DNA of 48,336 nt from Selenomonadaceae bacterium (GCA_017476005.1 JAFVEM010000067.1:1-48336), one strand, 5' to 3'. Counted from the stretch's first letter, positions 9,670 through 18,206 are shown. Notes: a model not told the origin generated them from the sequence alone. Translations and numbers: made by a program.

Positions 9670-9702
9670 AAAAGCCGCCCGAAAATTCCGAGCGGCTTTT
9701 TT
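9670..9702 (-). terminator. Terminator between two envelope-protein clusters
   Basis: GCCGCCCG and CGAGCGGC form a hairpin flanked by A-rich and T-rich runs on both sides. It separates the lipoprotein cluster (9771-12516) from the next cluster (6975-9654). Confidence 0.65.
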
Positions 9703-9703
9703 A

Positions 9704-9764
9704 TTGGGCTTTGCCCAAACCTACAAGAGGCTCCGGCAGGGAGTATTGCCCCCTGCACCCCTTA
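9704..9764 (-). repeat. Dispersed two-hairpin repeat, copy 1 (diverged)
   Basis: Read on the minus strand: GGGGTGCAGGGGGCAATACTC then TCCCTGCC (first hairpin), followed by GGTTTGGGCAAAGCCC (second hairpin). It has lost several bases of the core seen in the other copies (21795, 29796, 32027, 33587, 45953, 47294). It lies just after the stop of the lipoprotein gene at 9771. Confidence 0.7.
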
Positions 9765-9770
9765 TTAAAA

Positions 9771-10757
9771 TTACAAATCGATAATATAGAAAGTCTCGTC
9801 GTCACCATGAGCAATAAGCGTGTTGCCGGACATTTGCACGGCGCTTTCGGGCGAGAAATTCGCGACGGTAGCCTCGCCGATTTCCTTGCCGGTGGCGCGA
9901 TCAAAGACCCGGAGGGGGCAAACATCGTCATCCGCTTTTTCGTTGTACTCCGCGTCACCGAACATGACGATATAGTTTTGGGTAACAGCCCAGAAACCAA
10001 ACTCATCGTCCCGCCAACCGGTGATGGTACGCACCTCTTTGCCGCTTTTATCCAAAACCAAAAGAGCGCGTTCCTCGTCGGGGCCGGCGGCGGCGATATA
10101 CAGTTCGTTTTGGTCGGCGTAAATCGGTTCATAGCCCCGATTATCGGCTAGGGTGGCGACATCCTTCATTTCCAGCTTGTTTCCCGTCACGGTGCCAATT
10201 TTTATGGCATCCATTCCGGCACAAATCAAAAACTCGTCGCTACCGGCAATACCCACCGCTTTATCCGGCCATTTGCCATCGAGCTGAGTTAAATTCTTGC
10301 CGTCGTAGGACACGGCTTTTCCTTTGTCCTCCGGCTTGTTGGAGTTACAGAAAACCGCCTTGCCATTCGCGGCGATAGCGCCGTACCCTTTGCTCTCGGT
10401 AATAACTTCCGGGGCAGAAAGTTTCTCTCCCTGCAAGGAAAGCCGCAGGAGATAATCTTTGTCCGCGCCGTCCTTTTCCTCGTCGCCGTGGATGTAAATG
10501 GCATCCTGCATAAACACAGGGTCGTTGGCGAGTTCGATGCCGCCGCTCTTCGGCGCTTTAATGGCATAAACCTTGCCCTTGTGATGGCCGCCATAATCAA
10601 ACTCCACGCCCTCAACGTGACGCTCCGGCGGTGCCGGTGCTTCTGCCGTTTTGCCGGGAGCAGTCGGCGCGCCCGGTTTATCGTCGCCGCACCCGGCCAG
10701 CAGAGCCGTCGTCATTAGTCCGGCTAGAGCTACGGTCGCTATTTTTTTCCAGTTCAT
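9771..10757 (-). CDS. Lipoprotein, paralogue of the upstream gene
   Basis: 328 residues. Signal with lipobox LLAGC (Cys23), then a low-complexity Ala/Pro/Lys linker, then repeated short beta motifs of the type 'YADQNELYIAA', 'DEFLICAGMDAIKIGT', 'AVTQNYIVMFGDAEY' and 'VFDRATGKEIGE'. These suggest a beta-propeller made of WD/PQQ-like blades, exposed outside the membrane. It aligns along most of its length with the gene at 10768-11778 (for example NELYIAAAGPDEE against NELFVSSPTSFDD), so the two arose by tandem duplication. 10 bases separate them. Confidence 0.8.
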   Translation of the reverse strand: MNWKKIATVALAGLMTTALLAGCGDDKPGAPTAPGKTAEAPAPPERHVEGVEFDYGGHHKGKVYAIKAPKSGGIELANDPVFMQDAIYIHGDEEKDGADKDYLLRLSLQGEKLSAPEVITESKGYGAIAANGKAVFCNSNKPEDKGKAVSYDGKNLTQLDGKWPDKAVGIAGSDEFLICAGMDAIKIGTVTGNKLEMKDVATLADNRGYEPIYADQNELYIAAAGPDEERALLVLDKSGKEVRTITGWRDDEFGFWAVTQNYIVMFGDAEYNEKADDDVCPLRVFDRATGKEIGEATVANFSPESAVQMSGNTLIAHGDDETFYIIDL

Positions 10758-10767
10758 TAGTTTACTC

Positions 10768-11778
10768 CTATTCCAAATTCAGCACAAAAAACTTTTCGTC
10801 TAGCCTGTCATCCCTGCCGTAGGCCAACACCATGTCGCCGCCCAAGGAATAAAGGTATTGCGGCGCAAAGTCGCGCACCTTAGAATCGTAAAGTTTTTCC
10901 CCGGAAGCGCGGTCGTAAATGACCATGGCATCGTCACCGGCTTGCAAGACGTAGTTCTTGGTAACAGCCCAATCCCAAGCGCCGACGCCTTCATAGCGGT
11001 GGATGAGTTTACCGTTCTTGTCAAAGGAGAGCAGCACCGTCTTAAAATCATCAAAGGAAGTGGGGGAGCTGACAAAAAGCTCATTGATATCGGCATAAAC
11101 CGGGCGCATGGCGCCGCCTTCCAAGTTTTGTTTCTCTTGGACATCCTCGGCAATAACTTTTACGCCGGTAATATCAGATAGTTCTTGGGTTCCCACGCAA
11201 ATCGTATCGGTGTCACGCACCATGAGTAGCTCCGCCCCTTCGACAAAGCCTACCATGGAGTCATAGTCATCTTTCCAACGGCTGTCGCTCTTATCTACGC
11301 TCTTGCCGTTGTAAATAGCGAGTTTATCGTTCTCCTTGAGTTTAAAGAGAACATTGCCCCGGCTGACGGCCAGATTCCGATAATCCCCGTCGCTGCCGTC
11401 GCTTTCGGCCACCAGTTCCCGACCGGTGATCTTATTGTCTTTGAGAGGGAGTTTATACAGCCCCTGCACGTCGCCGCCTTTACCGTCGGAAGCTTCCCCG
11501 TGGATATAAATGGAGTCGCCGGCATAAACAATGCGCTGTCCTTCAAAATTGAAGTCCTTGTCTGCTGCCGGCTCGTCCAGCTGGTAAATTTTGGCGGTCT
11601 TTTTGGCGAATTGGAAGGTGGCGGTGGGTTCACCCTTTAGTTCAATCTTTGCCGAAGGAGTTGCCGCCGGTTTTTTCGTATCGTCGCCGCCCTTATCGCC
11701 GCCGCTGTTGCAACCGGCAAAAAGCGTGGTCGCCATGAGGCAAGCCGCCAAACCGGTAAGCAGTTTCTTGAATTTCAT
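10768..11778 (-). CDS. Lipoprotein, paralogue of the downstream gene
   Basis: 336 residues. Lipobox LFAGC (Cys23), a Gly/Asp/Lys linker, and propeller-like strands (VYADINELFVSS, WAVTKNYVLQAGDDAMVIYDRASGEKLYD). The start is the second ATG (11778), seven bases after GGAGG; the first ATG at 11784 abuts the ribosome binding site. Middle gene of a three-gene cluster with the paralogue below and the exported protein above. Function unknown; a sensor or scaffold outside the membrane is possible. Confidence 0.8.
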   Translation of the reverse strand: MKFKKLLTGLAACLMATTLFAGCNSGGDKGGDDTKKPAATPSAKIELKGEPTATFQFAKKTAKIYQLDEPAADKDFNFEGQRIVYAGDSIYIHGEASDGKGGDVQGLYKLPLKDNKITGRELVAESDGSDGDYRNLAVSRGNVLFKLKENDKLAIYNGKSVDKSDSRWKDDYDSMVGFVEGAELLMVRDTDTICVGTQELSDITGVKVIAEDVQEKQNLEGGAMRPVYADINELFVSSPTSFDDFKTVLLSFDKNGKLIHRYEGVGAWDWAVTKNYVLQAGDDAMVIYDRASGEKLYDSKVRDFAPQYLYSLGGDMVLAYGRDDRLDEKFFVLNLE

Positions 11779-11793
11779 CGTCATTCCTCCCCG

Positions 11794-12516
11794 TTAAACC
11801 TTCTTACCCAGTAAATTCCATTTTTCCCACCAACCGCCGGTGGTGTTGGCTTTGTCCATGTTCACAGGCGGACGGAGCTCGAAACCGGCCTGGGATTGCG
11901 CCGCCGCTACAATATCGGCCAGCACAGCGCCGCTCACGTCGGCGGACTTGGCGGAAAGATTGATGGCAGAAGATTTGGCTCCCGGCTCCACCATTAGCCT
12001 GACCTTTTCACCGGGATTTAGCTTGTATTGGGTAGGGGCAGATTTCGCCTTGCCTGCAAGCGCTGCCTTTGACATAGGCTTTACTACCTCGGGATTTACC
12101 CTGACGGTAAGGGTGGTCTTTTGACTGCGATTGATAACATCAACCAGTACTGTCAAAGCCCCTTTGGTAGGCGATGGGGTTTGCTCCCCTTTGGCGTTAT
12201 ACAAGGCGGTATTGGTCAAATCCTTGTTGCCGATCAGCGTAAACCCCAGCTTGACGTTGTCGGCGGCCTTAGCCTTAATCGCATAGCGGTGGTACATGAG
12301 CAAACCAATCTCGCTACGCATATCAAGAGGCGCCTTATTTTTAACCACATATTCCCGGCCATCCTGCGCCGCCAGCGGACTATTTGCGTGCGTATTTCTG
12401 TCGGTACGCGCCGCCGCTTCAGCCGTAACGTCCCCCACCGTCGGCGAAAGGGCAATTAGTCCAGTCAATACGGCTCCCAAGAGACCGATTGCCAGTCTTC
12501 GGCAATTTTTCTGCAT
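11794..12516 (-). CDS. Exported protein of unknown function
   Basis: 240 residues from ATG 12516, which has GGGAGGTAGGAG just upstream; an earlier in-frame ATG lacks one. The N-terminus is a signal peptide (RRLAIGLLGAVLTGLIALSP, cleavage near AEAAA). The mature protein shows a beta-rich middle (GALTVLVDVINRSQKTTLTVRVNPE; LNPGEKVRLMVEPG) that reads like an immunoglobulin-type or chaperone-like domain. It begins the lipoprotein cluster. No family recognised. Confidence 0.7.
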   Translation of the reverse strand: MQKNCRRLAIGLLGAVLTGLIALSPTVGDVTAEAAARTDRNTHANSPLAAQDGREYVVKNKAPLDMRSEIGLLMYHRYAIKAKAADNVKLGFTLIGNKDLTNTALYNAKGEQTPSPTKGALTVLVDVINRSQKTTLTVRVNPEVVKPMSKAALAGKAKSAPTQYKLNPGEKVRLMVEPGAKSSAINLSAKSADVSGAVLADIVAAAQSQAGFELRPPVNMDKANTTGGWWEKWNLLGKKV

Positions 12517-12616
12517 ACTCCTACCTCCCGTAATAAGTACGAAAAAATTATTCATCGCTATAGTTCAACGCGTCTAAGGTAAATCCTGCCTGTGAAAAAA
12601 AATAGCGCAAAAATAA

Positions 12617-12652
12617 CAGCTCCCGTCATTTTGGTTAATGACGAGAGCCAAG
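12617..12652 (-). terminator. Terminator of the TPR gene
   Basis: On the minus strand GCTCTCGTCATT pairs with AATGACGGGAGC and is followed by TGTTATTTTTG. Confidence 0.75.
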
Positions 12653-12668
12653 CTACCTAAAATTAAAT

Positions 12669-13396
12669 TTATCCAAAGGCCGGCGGATCGTCGGCCAGTT
12701 TCCAGTACTTTTCGGCCTGCGCGGTATTTCCCTGCATATTGTAGCAGTTGCCGATTAGCATATAGGCATCGGCGTTCCCCAGCTCCAAGGCTTTTCCCCG
12801 TCGCCCATGGCTTTTTCATAATCCCCTTTGGTGAAATAGCCCAGTCCTCGACTGTAATAGGCCACGGAATTACGGTCATCTCTCTCTAATGCTTTGTTGG
12901 CGTACTCGATAGCCGTGTCCGCCTCCGTCTGTTTGGCGTAGATGTAAGCTATATCTCCGTAGGGAGCCGACATGCTCGGGTCAAGCTCGATGGCGCGGCG
13001 AAAATCCTTTTCGGCGGCCTCATCCTCATGCAGAGAGAGGTAGCAGGAGCCGCGAAAATAATAATTTTCCCCTTTGCCGGGATTAAGCTCAATGGCGTGG
13101 GAATAATCGCCGATAGCCTGAGCGTATTTGGCTACATCCGGCAGATGGAAATAATACCCTCGCGCCTCGTAGGCCAAGGCGTTACGGGGATTCAGCTCGA
13201 TAGCCTCCGTCCAACACTGCACCGCCTGACGGTACGCCTCCTCGCTGATAACGAGATTCAACCGATTGCCCTCTTCCAGTTTTTGATTGGAGAGGAAAAT
13301 CTTGTCAGCGGCGGCCGCTTCACCTATGGGGGACAGAAGCAAACTCCCGACCAAGCATAATGCCGGTAAAAAGCGGCCACAAGATGCTAATTTCAA
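12669..13396 (-). pseudogene. Secreted TPR-repeat protein with a frameshift
   Basis: A signal peptide (GRFLPALCLVGSLLLSPIGEAAAA) and about four TPR repeats (for example AVQCWTEAIELNPRNALAYEARGYYFH, shown here only as a motif type). The start is TTG 13396, seven bases after AGGAGG. The frame ends early at about 12755 with an unrelated tail (EKPWSWGTPMPIC). Adding one base near 12790 restores a perfect TPR continuation in the next frame (EKALELGNADAYMLIGNCYN, ending KLADDPPAFG) with a stop at 12669. So either the gene has lost one base or the assembly has. A terminator follows the restored end, which supports the longer reading. Confidence 0.85.
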
Positions 13397-13475
13397 GGGT
13401 ATTCCTCCTTTCGCTTTACCAACGGCGACTTATCGCCACCGGTCTATACCATTAAGTATCGTTTGTCTTGCCGGT

Positions 13476-14861
13476 TTATCTATACCTAGTCACCGCAAAG
13501 CGCCACAAGGTTACTTTTTCCTGAGGGGCGATGCCTCCCTTGCGGCGAGCGATGGCTACTTGTTCGGCTACCGTATCTACGCCCTCTAAGTCCGGGAGTA
13601 GCAAGCCTCGCCTTTCGCCGCTCTGGACGATAACCCCGTAGCGTTTAACGTCCAGCTCCTCCATGGAGGTTACCTGCTCCGGCTCGGCGAGGACATCTAC
13701 GCTATACACCAGCTCCGGCAGTTCTGCGGCGGTGACAGGGGGAAATCTCGGGTCTTTTAAACCGGCGGATAGGGCGTTTTGGCGAATTTCCGCCGCCAAC
13801 GAAGAGGCGGTGGGCAGGAAAGTGCCGATACAGCCCCTTAGCTCGCCGTCTTTTTTCAGGGAAACAAAGGCGCCGGCTCTTTTTTGGATAAGCTCTGGGG
13901 AAAGTTCGGTGGGCAGAGCGGCCTCTTTACCTTCTCGGATAAAACTTTCTAAACTCTCTCGCGCCAGTCTCACCGGCTCGCTTTCCTTATTGCGAATTTT
14001 GTTTAGCTTTTCGGTTTGCCAAGCGGCCAACTGCTCGCCGATAAAACGGGAGTCATCTTCCCCTTCGTTTTTAAACCAAGCCACCCCGTAACCTACGCCG
14101 AAGGGGCCTTCGTAAGACAGGGCTTTGGCGGCTACCTTATGACCGTCGAAGGCGCCGGCCATGATCCAAAAGGAACGCAAGCCGCACTCCGCCGCTTTTT
14201 CCGTGAAATTTTTATCCATGATGAGGAGGCTGAAAAAATCCCCTTTTCCCAGAGCCTCCATGGCGAGCCGGTCAAATTCCGGCCCCTCGGGGACAAATCC
14301 GTAAGGGCCGTCGGCTTTTAGTTTGTGGGAGAGGTCGCCGCTGGCGATAATGACCGCGCGCTTACCGGTTTGGGCGGCGGCTTCAGCGATGGCTGTCCCC
14401 AGTCGGTAGTGTTCGCGCGCCGGGAGTCCCGCTAGGCCAATGCGCAGATACTTGCACTGCAATCGATGTTCCTGCAAGAAGCGCAGGGGTATCATGGTGG
14501 CATGGTCTAAGGCCGCCGTTTTTTCTCCCAAAGTCCCGGCCGGAATTTTAGTTTTTTGACAGCGGTCAATGAGAGCGGCGCGAAATTCGGCATCGTAAGT
14601 GGCGGTAACGGACGCCTCCGGCGCTCGGTAGGCGCCAAAGTCGCCTCGAGCGGTTTTCCCCGGGGAAATGTGAAAATAATCGGCGTACATGACCGAATGG
14701 GGACTGAGTACCACGACGGTATCCGGCTTTAACGCCGCGACTTTGGCCATGACTTCCCGATAAGCGTCGATGGTTTTTTGAATGGTTTTTTCCTGTCCCC
14801 GTCCCACCTCCGGCATAATCAGCGGCGGATGGGGTACGGCGACGGCGGCTAAAATAGACAT
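13476..14861 (-). CDS. Fused Memo-like / AMMECR1 protein (AmmeMemoRadiSam B + A)
   Basis: 461 residues from ATG 14861 (AAAGGGG upstream). Residues 1-270 are a Memo/LigB-like domain (AVPHPPLIMPEVGRG, VVLSPHSVMYADYFH, ALDHATMIPL, IIASGDLSHKL), with several His residues that would bind metal. Residues 290-461 are AMMECR1, with the signature LRGCIGTFLPT. In other bacteria these two accompany a radical-SAM protein as the AmmeMemoRadiSam set, whose biochemical role is unsettled. No radical-SAM partner lies in the window. The fused form is common in Firmicutes by my knowledge. Confidence 0.9.
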   Translation of the reverse strand: MSILAAVAVPHPPLIMPEVGRGQEKTIQKTIDAYREVMAKVAALKPDTVVVLSPHSVMYADYFHISPGKTARGDFGAYRAPEASVTATYDAEFRAALIDRCQKTKIPAGTLGEKTAALDHATMIPLRFLQEHRLQCKYLRIGLAGLPAREHYRLGTAIAEAAAQTGKRAVIIASGDLSHKLKADGPYGFVPEGPEFDRLAMEALGKGDFFSLLIMDKNFTEKAAECGLRSFWIMAGAFDGHKVAAKALSYEGPFGVGYGVAWFKNEGEDDSRFIGEQLAAWQTEKLNKIRNKESEPVRLARESLESFIREGKEAALPTELSPELIQKRAGAFVSLKKDGELRGCIGTFLPTASSLAAEIRQNALSAGLKDPRFPPVTAAELPELVYSVDVLAEPEQVTSMEELDVKRYGVIVQSGERRGLLLPDLEGVDTVAEQVAIARRKGGIAPQEKVTLWRFAVTRYR

Positions 14862-14974
14862 GGAGATCCCCTTTCTCTTGATAATATTTTCGACTTTGCC
14901 GGTATATTGGCTACTCGTTCCCCGGATTCCTGCCGGTATTCCCAAACTCTATAGCAGCTATGCAGGATAGGTCA

Positions 14975-15012
14975 TTGTTTCGCCCCGTGAATCGCGCTAT
15001 ACTTCGATTCAC
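14975..15012 (+). promoter_or_regulatory. Promoter with operator-like palindrome for the 33-residue peptide
   Basis: TTGTTT (14975-14980), 17-base spacer, TATACT (14998-15003). A perfect 8-base inverted repeat, GTGAATCG (14987-14994) and CGATTCAC (15005-15012), is centred on the -10 box with half-site centres 18 bases apart. This layout is typical of a repressor operator. The repressor is not identified. Confidence 0.6.
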
Positions 15013-15021
15013 TAAGAGGAA

Positions 15022-15123
15022 ATGAGCGAAAAAGAAAGGCGCGTGGAGAGCATGAGCATTAAGGAGATTTTGTATTTTCTGTTTGTGGAAGCCGGTTTTG
15101 AATCCAAGGCGACTGTGGCTTGA
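15022..15123 (+). CDS. 33-residue peptide in its own transcription unit
   Basis: ATG 15022 follows AAGAGGAA and opens a 33-residue frame: a charged N-terminus (MSEKERRVESMSIKE), a short hydrophobic core (ILYFLFVEAGF) and a polar tail (ESKATVA). A second ATG at 15052 with GGAGAG upstream would give 23 residues. The stop overlaps the terminator. The unit (promoter, palindrome, ribosome binding site, peptide, terminator) is self-contained within about 185 bases. No family is recognised. The transcript might instead be a small RNA. Confidence 0.5.
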   Translation: MSEKERRVESMSIKEILYFLFVEAGFESKATVA

Positions 15124-15158
15124 AAAAAGCACCGACGGCGATGTCGGTGCTTTTTTTT
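15123..15158. terminator. Bidirectional terminator of the peptide unit and pelE
   Basis: GCACCGAC (15129-15136) and GTCGGTGC (15143-15150) with A-run before and T-run after. Confidence 0.92.
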
Positions 15159-16053
15159 ACTTTCCGTCCCAAAACCGAATGACACGCATGGCCTCCACCG
15201 ATAGCGCCACCGGGCAAGCCTTTAGCTCTTTGATTTTTTCCCGGAGCTTTACCGGCTCTCCTTGGGCTTGATACAACTTGATGAAGGCAAGGTAGGTGCG
15301 TTCCTCCAAGGGGAAGCGCGCCTGAAAGGTTTCGCAGACATCGGTGGCCTTGTCGAAGTCCTGCATAGCAAGGAGCAGACCGATTTCATCCTCGTAATAA
15401 CTTTTTTCCTCCGGCCGAAATTTGGTCAGCCTGTCTAGGGCTTGTTGATAGTCGCGGCGTTTTTGAGCGTAGGTCACATTGTCGATAAAATCGCCGTAGG
15501 ACAGGTACTCTTTTAGAATATCGATATAGCGATTCAAAATGTCGGCCTTCCCGGCGGTGTCCCAATTAGGCAGTTCGTCTAAGCGGCGCACTTCGTCCTC
15601 GGCGGCAAAGAGGCGATTGTCCAGCGCCTCCAGCTTGGTGGTCATGAGGGAAACGGCGTAGTAAGCCGTTTCCCGGTCGCTGTCCCCCATGGCCATGCGG
15701 AGGATACTGCGGTTAGTCACCACGTTTTGTTTGATGGCCGTCGTAAAAAATTCCCGTTTCTTTTTAGCATCGTCCATGAGGAAGGTATCGTTTAAGGGAA
15801 CGATATTTTCGTCGTAATCCATGTGTCCCGTAAATACGTCCGGCTTGTCCTCTTCATCCTTGGGCGGTTCCCGTTCGTCTAGGTGCCACAGGCGACAAAT
15901 GGTGTGGTAAATCACCATGATGACGAGGCCAAAGCCGGGGATCACCGCCACCAAGGTGGTTTCGCAAATGGCCGGCAGCCGCCCCAAGTGATGGTCGGCG
16001 AGTAAAAAGTACAGGAGAGAGGCCGCCAAATGGAAAAAAAGCAAAACTTCCAT
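15157..16053 (-). CDS. pelE: PelE-like membrane protein with TPR-type helices
   Basis: 298 residues. Two membrane spans at about 1-20 and 30-52, then a soluble helical region (residues 90-298) with repeat-like pairs such as YEDEIGLLLAMQDFDKATDV. PelE of the Pel exopolysaccharide system has this plan and partners PelD at the inner membrane. Its ATG shares one base with the stop of the PelD fusion, so they are translationally coupled. Next downstream should be pelF and pelG, but a terminator and unrelated genes come instead. The assignment leans on synteny with the PelD gene more than on sequence motifs. Confidence 0.65.
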   Translation of the reverse strand: MEVLLFFHLAASLLYFLLADHHLGRLPAICETTLVAVIPGFGLVIMVIYHTICRLWHLDEREPPKDEEDKPDVFTGHMDYDENIVPLNDTFLMDDAKKKREFFTTAIKQNVVTNRSILRMAMGDSDRETAYYAVSLMTTKLEALDNRLFAAEDEVRRLDELPNWDTAGKADILNRYIDILKEYLSYGDFIDNVTYAQKRRDYQQALDRLTKFRPEEKSYYEDEIGLLLAMQDFDKATDVCETFQARFPLEERTYLAFIKLYQAQGEPVKLREKIKELKACPVALSVEAMRVIRFWDGK

Positions 16054-18206
16054 CAGGCCACCGCCTCCCTGACTTCGGCGGCAATCCCGTTGTTTTTCAG
16101 CCGCAGGAGCACCATGTTCACCACGTCCTCCGTGACATCCGGGAGCAGAATATAAATCTCACCGCCCATAAAGCCCACAAAATCCTCCAGCCGAATGGCG
16201 TGGGAAATTTTTTCATCCACTTCTTCATAGGACATTCCCTCGGGGATAATAAGTCTGAGGAGCGCCAAGGGGAGTGACCCTTGCAAACTCTTACGCGCTT
16301 GCAGGGCGTCCAAAATGCGATAAAATTCTTCGTCCAACAGGAGCCGGGTGTTGCCGTAATATTTTTTGGCCTGAGTGTCGTTTTCGTATTGATAGGCGCG
16401 CCCCAAAGAGGAGGAAATCAGGCGAGAGGTGATGGACAGCAGGTTCTGTTGCTGGAGGCTCCACTGGGCAAAATCCATGCCGAAAATTTCTAAGACGGCG
16501 ATGACCTCGCCTTGATAGATAATGGGGGCGGCCAAATCCGGCGCCGATTTGTCTAGGTCAAAATTCACATAGACGGTTTTATTTTCCACGAGGCTCCGAA
16601 TGTAGGCGTGATCCTCCACCCTTTGGGAACGGGGCAAATCCTCCAGACCTTTCCCCAGTCGCACCCGTTGTCGCAGGAAATGACGATCCCGGCTCATGAC
16701 GTAAATGGCCACATCCGGCACGTCCAAAATTTCGGCGGTGACGGCGGCGGCTTGGGTGAAGACGCGCTCCGTTTCAATGCTGTCCAGCCTACGAATAATG
16801 CGGTACAGGCGACCAATGCTGTCGTCCATGTTGATGATTTCCCGGTACAATTTGTCTTTCACCGAGGTGTTTTCGTTGTACATACGGCGCAAGAAAGCGT
16901 AACGGTCGCTGTACTGTTTCTCCTGCCAGTTCCATGCTTCCTTTTCGTGACTGCGTAAATCGGCGAAATAACCGGTGAGAATGGCGGCCAAAAGATATGA
17001 GGTCAGATGCAATAAATGTTTGGGGACGTAGAGAATGGCCACGGGATTCATGCCTTGATAGCAGAGAAACCCGATGAGCAGTACGCAGGCCAGGCCGCAA
17101 GCGATTAGGGATTGGCGCTTGCCGTAAAGAAGTCCCATGGTGCCGATATAGAGATAATTCAGGTCAAAATAATTGACTTGGTTCACCGTGGTAAGACCTT
17201 GGAAAATCCCGGCCAAGAGCATCAGCAGGAAGCCGGCGCCGTTTTCTATGTAAGGCACCACGTTTTTCTTAAACCGCCGCTTTTTTTCCGCCGCCTCGGT
17301 TCGTTCTTTTTTTTCGAGGGCGGCCGCCATGGTGTCTTTCATGCCTTGGTAGGCGTTGGCGAGGTCAGCGGTGATATTCCCTCGGGGTTGCCAGCCCAGT
17401 TCGCTGCGAGCGAGACTGGCATCTAAAAGCGCCTCCGGGTAACTTAAAGAAACGGTTTCGCCGCCGTGAACATCGCTGCGAATGGGGGCGGACAGCTGAT
17501 GCAGAGCCTCGCCCACCACGGCCTCCCCTTGGGCTACATGGAGTACCTCTCCGTCAAAGCCTCGGGTAGCGGCCTGATAAACGGCAAAGGCCGCATCCTG
17601 CAAGGCCAAAAAATCTCGCTTTCCCCCAATGCCGCTCAGGGTAACGGTTTTTCCGGCCACCATAGGGGATAAGTATTCCGCCAGCCAGCTTTCCCCCTCC
17701 CCTTCCGTCGTGTCATAAACCGAGGTGAAGCGGAAGATCGAGGTCTTGAGGTCGCGAGTACGCCGCCAAGCCCGGACACATTCCTCGGCCTGATATATTT
17801 CCCAGCCGCGCTGGGTGCCGGGGGCAGGAGTTTCCTCCTCTTTATGTAGCGGGACGCTGTTTACCGAATCGGGCGGCGCAAAGACTTCGGCGGAGGATAG
17901 AAAATAGAAATGGTTCGCCTTAAAACGGTTAGCGAGGGAGAGTACCGACTGCAACCTAGCGTAATTATCCTCCCCGGGAGATACTTCGCAAAGATAAATA
18001 ACGAGCGCCGGGGTATAGGTACTAAAAACGTCGATATCGCCCTTTTCGTAGGCAAAAAAATGCACCTTGTCTCCAAACTCCGGCGGCGCCTCCTCCGGCT
18101 CCGCTTCCCCCAAGCGAAATATTTCCCAGCCCTCTTTCAAAAAGCGTCTGGTCAGCGCATCTCGCCAAAAATCCACCCTTCCGGCTATGAGTACGCTCTT
18201 TTCCAT
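16053..18206 (-). CDS. pelD: NAD-dependent epimerase-like domain fused to PelD (c-di-GMP receptor)
   Basis: 717 residues. Residues 1-290 resemble an extended short-chain dehydrogenase/epimerase (HFYFLSSAEVFAP, RDFLALQDAAFAVYQA), but the Gly-rich nucleotide loop (VLIAGRVDFWRDAL) and the YxxxK pair are degenerate, so catalysis is doubtful. Four membrane spans follow (about 315-410), a coiled stretch, a GAF domain (about 450-580) and a degenerate GGDEF domain at the C-terminus. There GGDEF reads GGEIY (681-685), so it cannot make c-di-GMP, but the RxxD inhibitory site is kept as RLED (672-675) exactly five residues upstream. That is how Pseudomonas PelD senses c-di-GMP. GGAGG lies 8 bases before the ATG. 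Confidence 0.85.
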   Translation of the reverse strand: MEKSVLIAGRVDFWRDALTRRFLKEGWEIFRLGEAEPEEAPPEFGDKVHFFAYEKGDIDVFSTYTPALVIYLCEVSPGEDNYARLQSVLSLANRFKANHFYFLSSAEVFAPPDSVNSVPLHKEEETPAPGTQRGWEIYQAEECVRAWRRTRDLKTSIFRFTSVYDTTEGEGESWLAEYLSPMVAGKTVTLSGIGGKRDFLALQDAAFAVYQAATRGFDGEVLHVAQGEAVVGEALHQLSAPIRSDVHGGETVSLSYPEALLDASLARSELGWQPRGNITADLANAYQGMKDTMAAALEKKERTEAAEKKRRFKKNVVPYIENGAGFLLMLLAGIFQGLTTVNQVNYFDLNYLYIGTMGLLYGKRQSLIACGLACVLLIGFLCYQGMNPVAILYVPKHLLHLTSYLLAAILTGYFADLRSHEKEAWNWQEKQYSDRYAFLRRMYNENTSVKDKLYREIINMDDSIGRLYRIIRRLDSIETERVFTQAAAVTAEILDVPDVAIYVMSRDRHFLRQRVRLGKGLEDLPRSQRVEDHAYIRSLVENKTVYVNFDLDKSAPDLAAPIIYQGEVIAVLEIFGMDFAQWSLQQQNLLSITSRLISSSLGRAYQYENDTQAKKYYGNTRLLLDEEFYRILDALQARKSLQGSLPLALLRLIIPEGMSYEEVDEKISHAIRLEDFVGFMGGEIYILLPDVTEDVVNMVLLRLKNNGIAAEVREAVA

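Noticed and set aside
12574-12879. Separate 101-residue gene on the minus strand
   Set aside because: It overlaps the frameshifted end of the TPR gene; part of it runs through the terminator, and no ribosome binding site precedes it.
15061-15123. tRNA-like sequence within the 33-residue peptide region
   Set aside because: GGTTTTGAATCC resembles a T-loop, but no flanking stems or acceptor arm can be formed.
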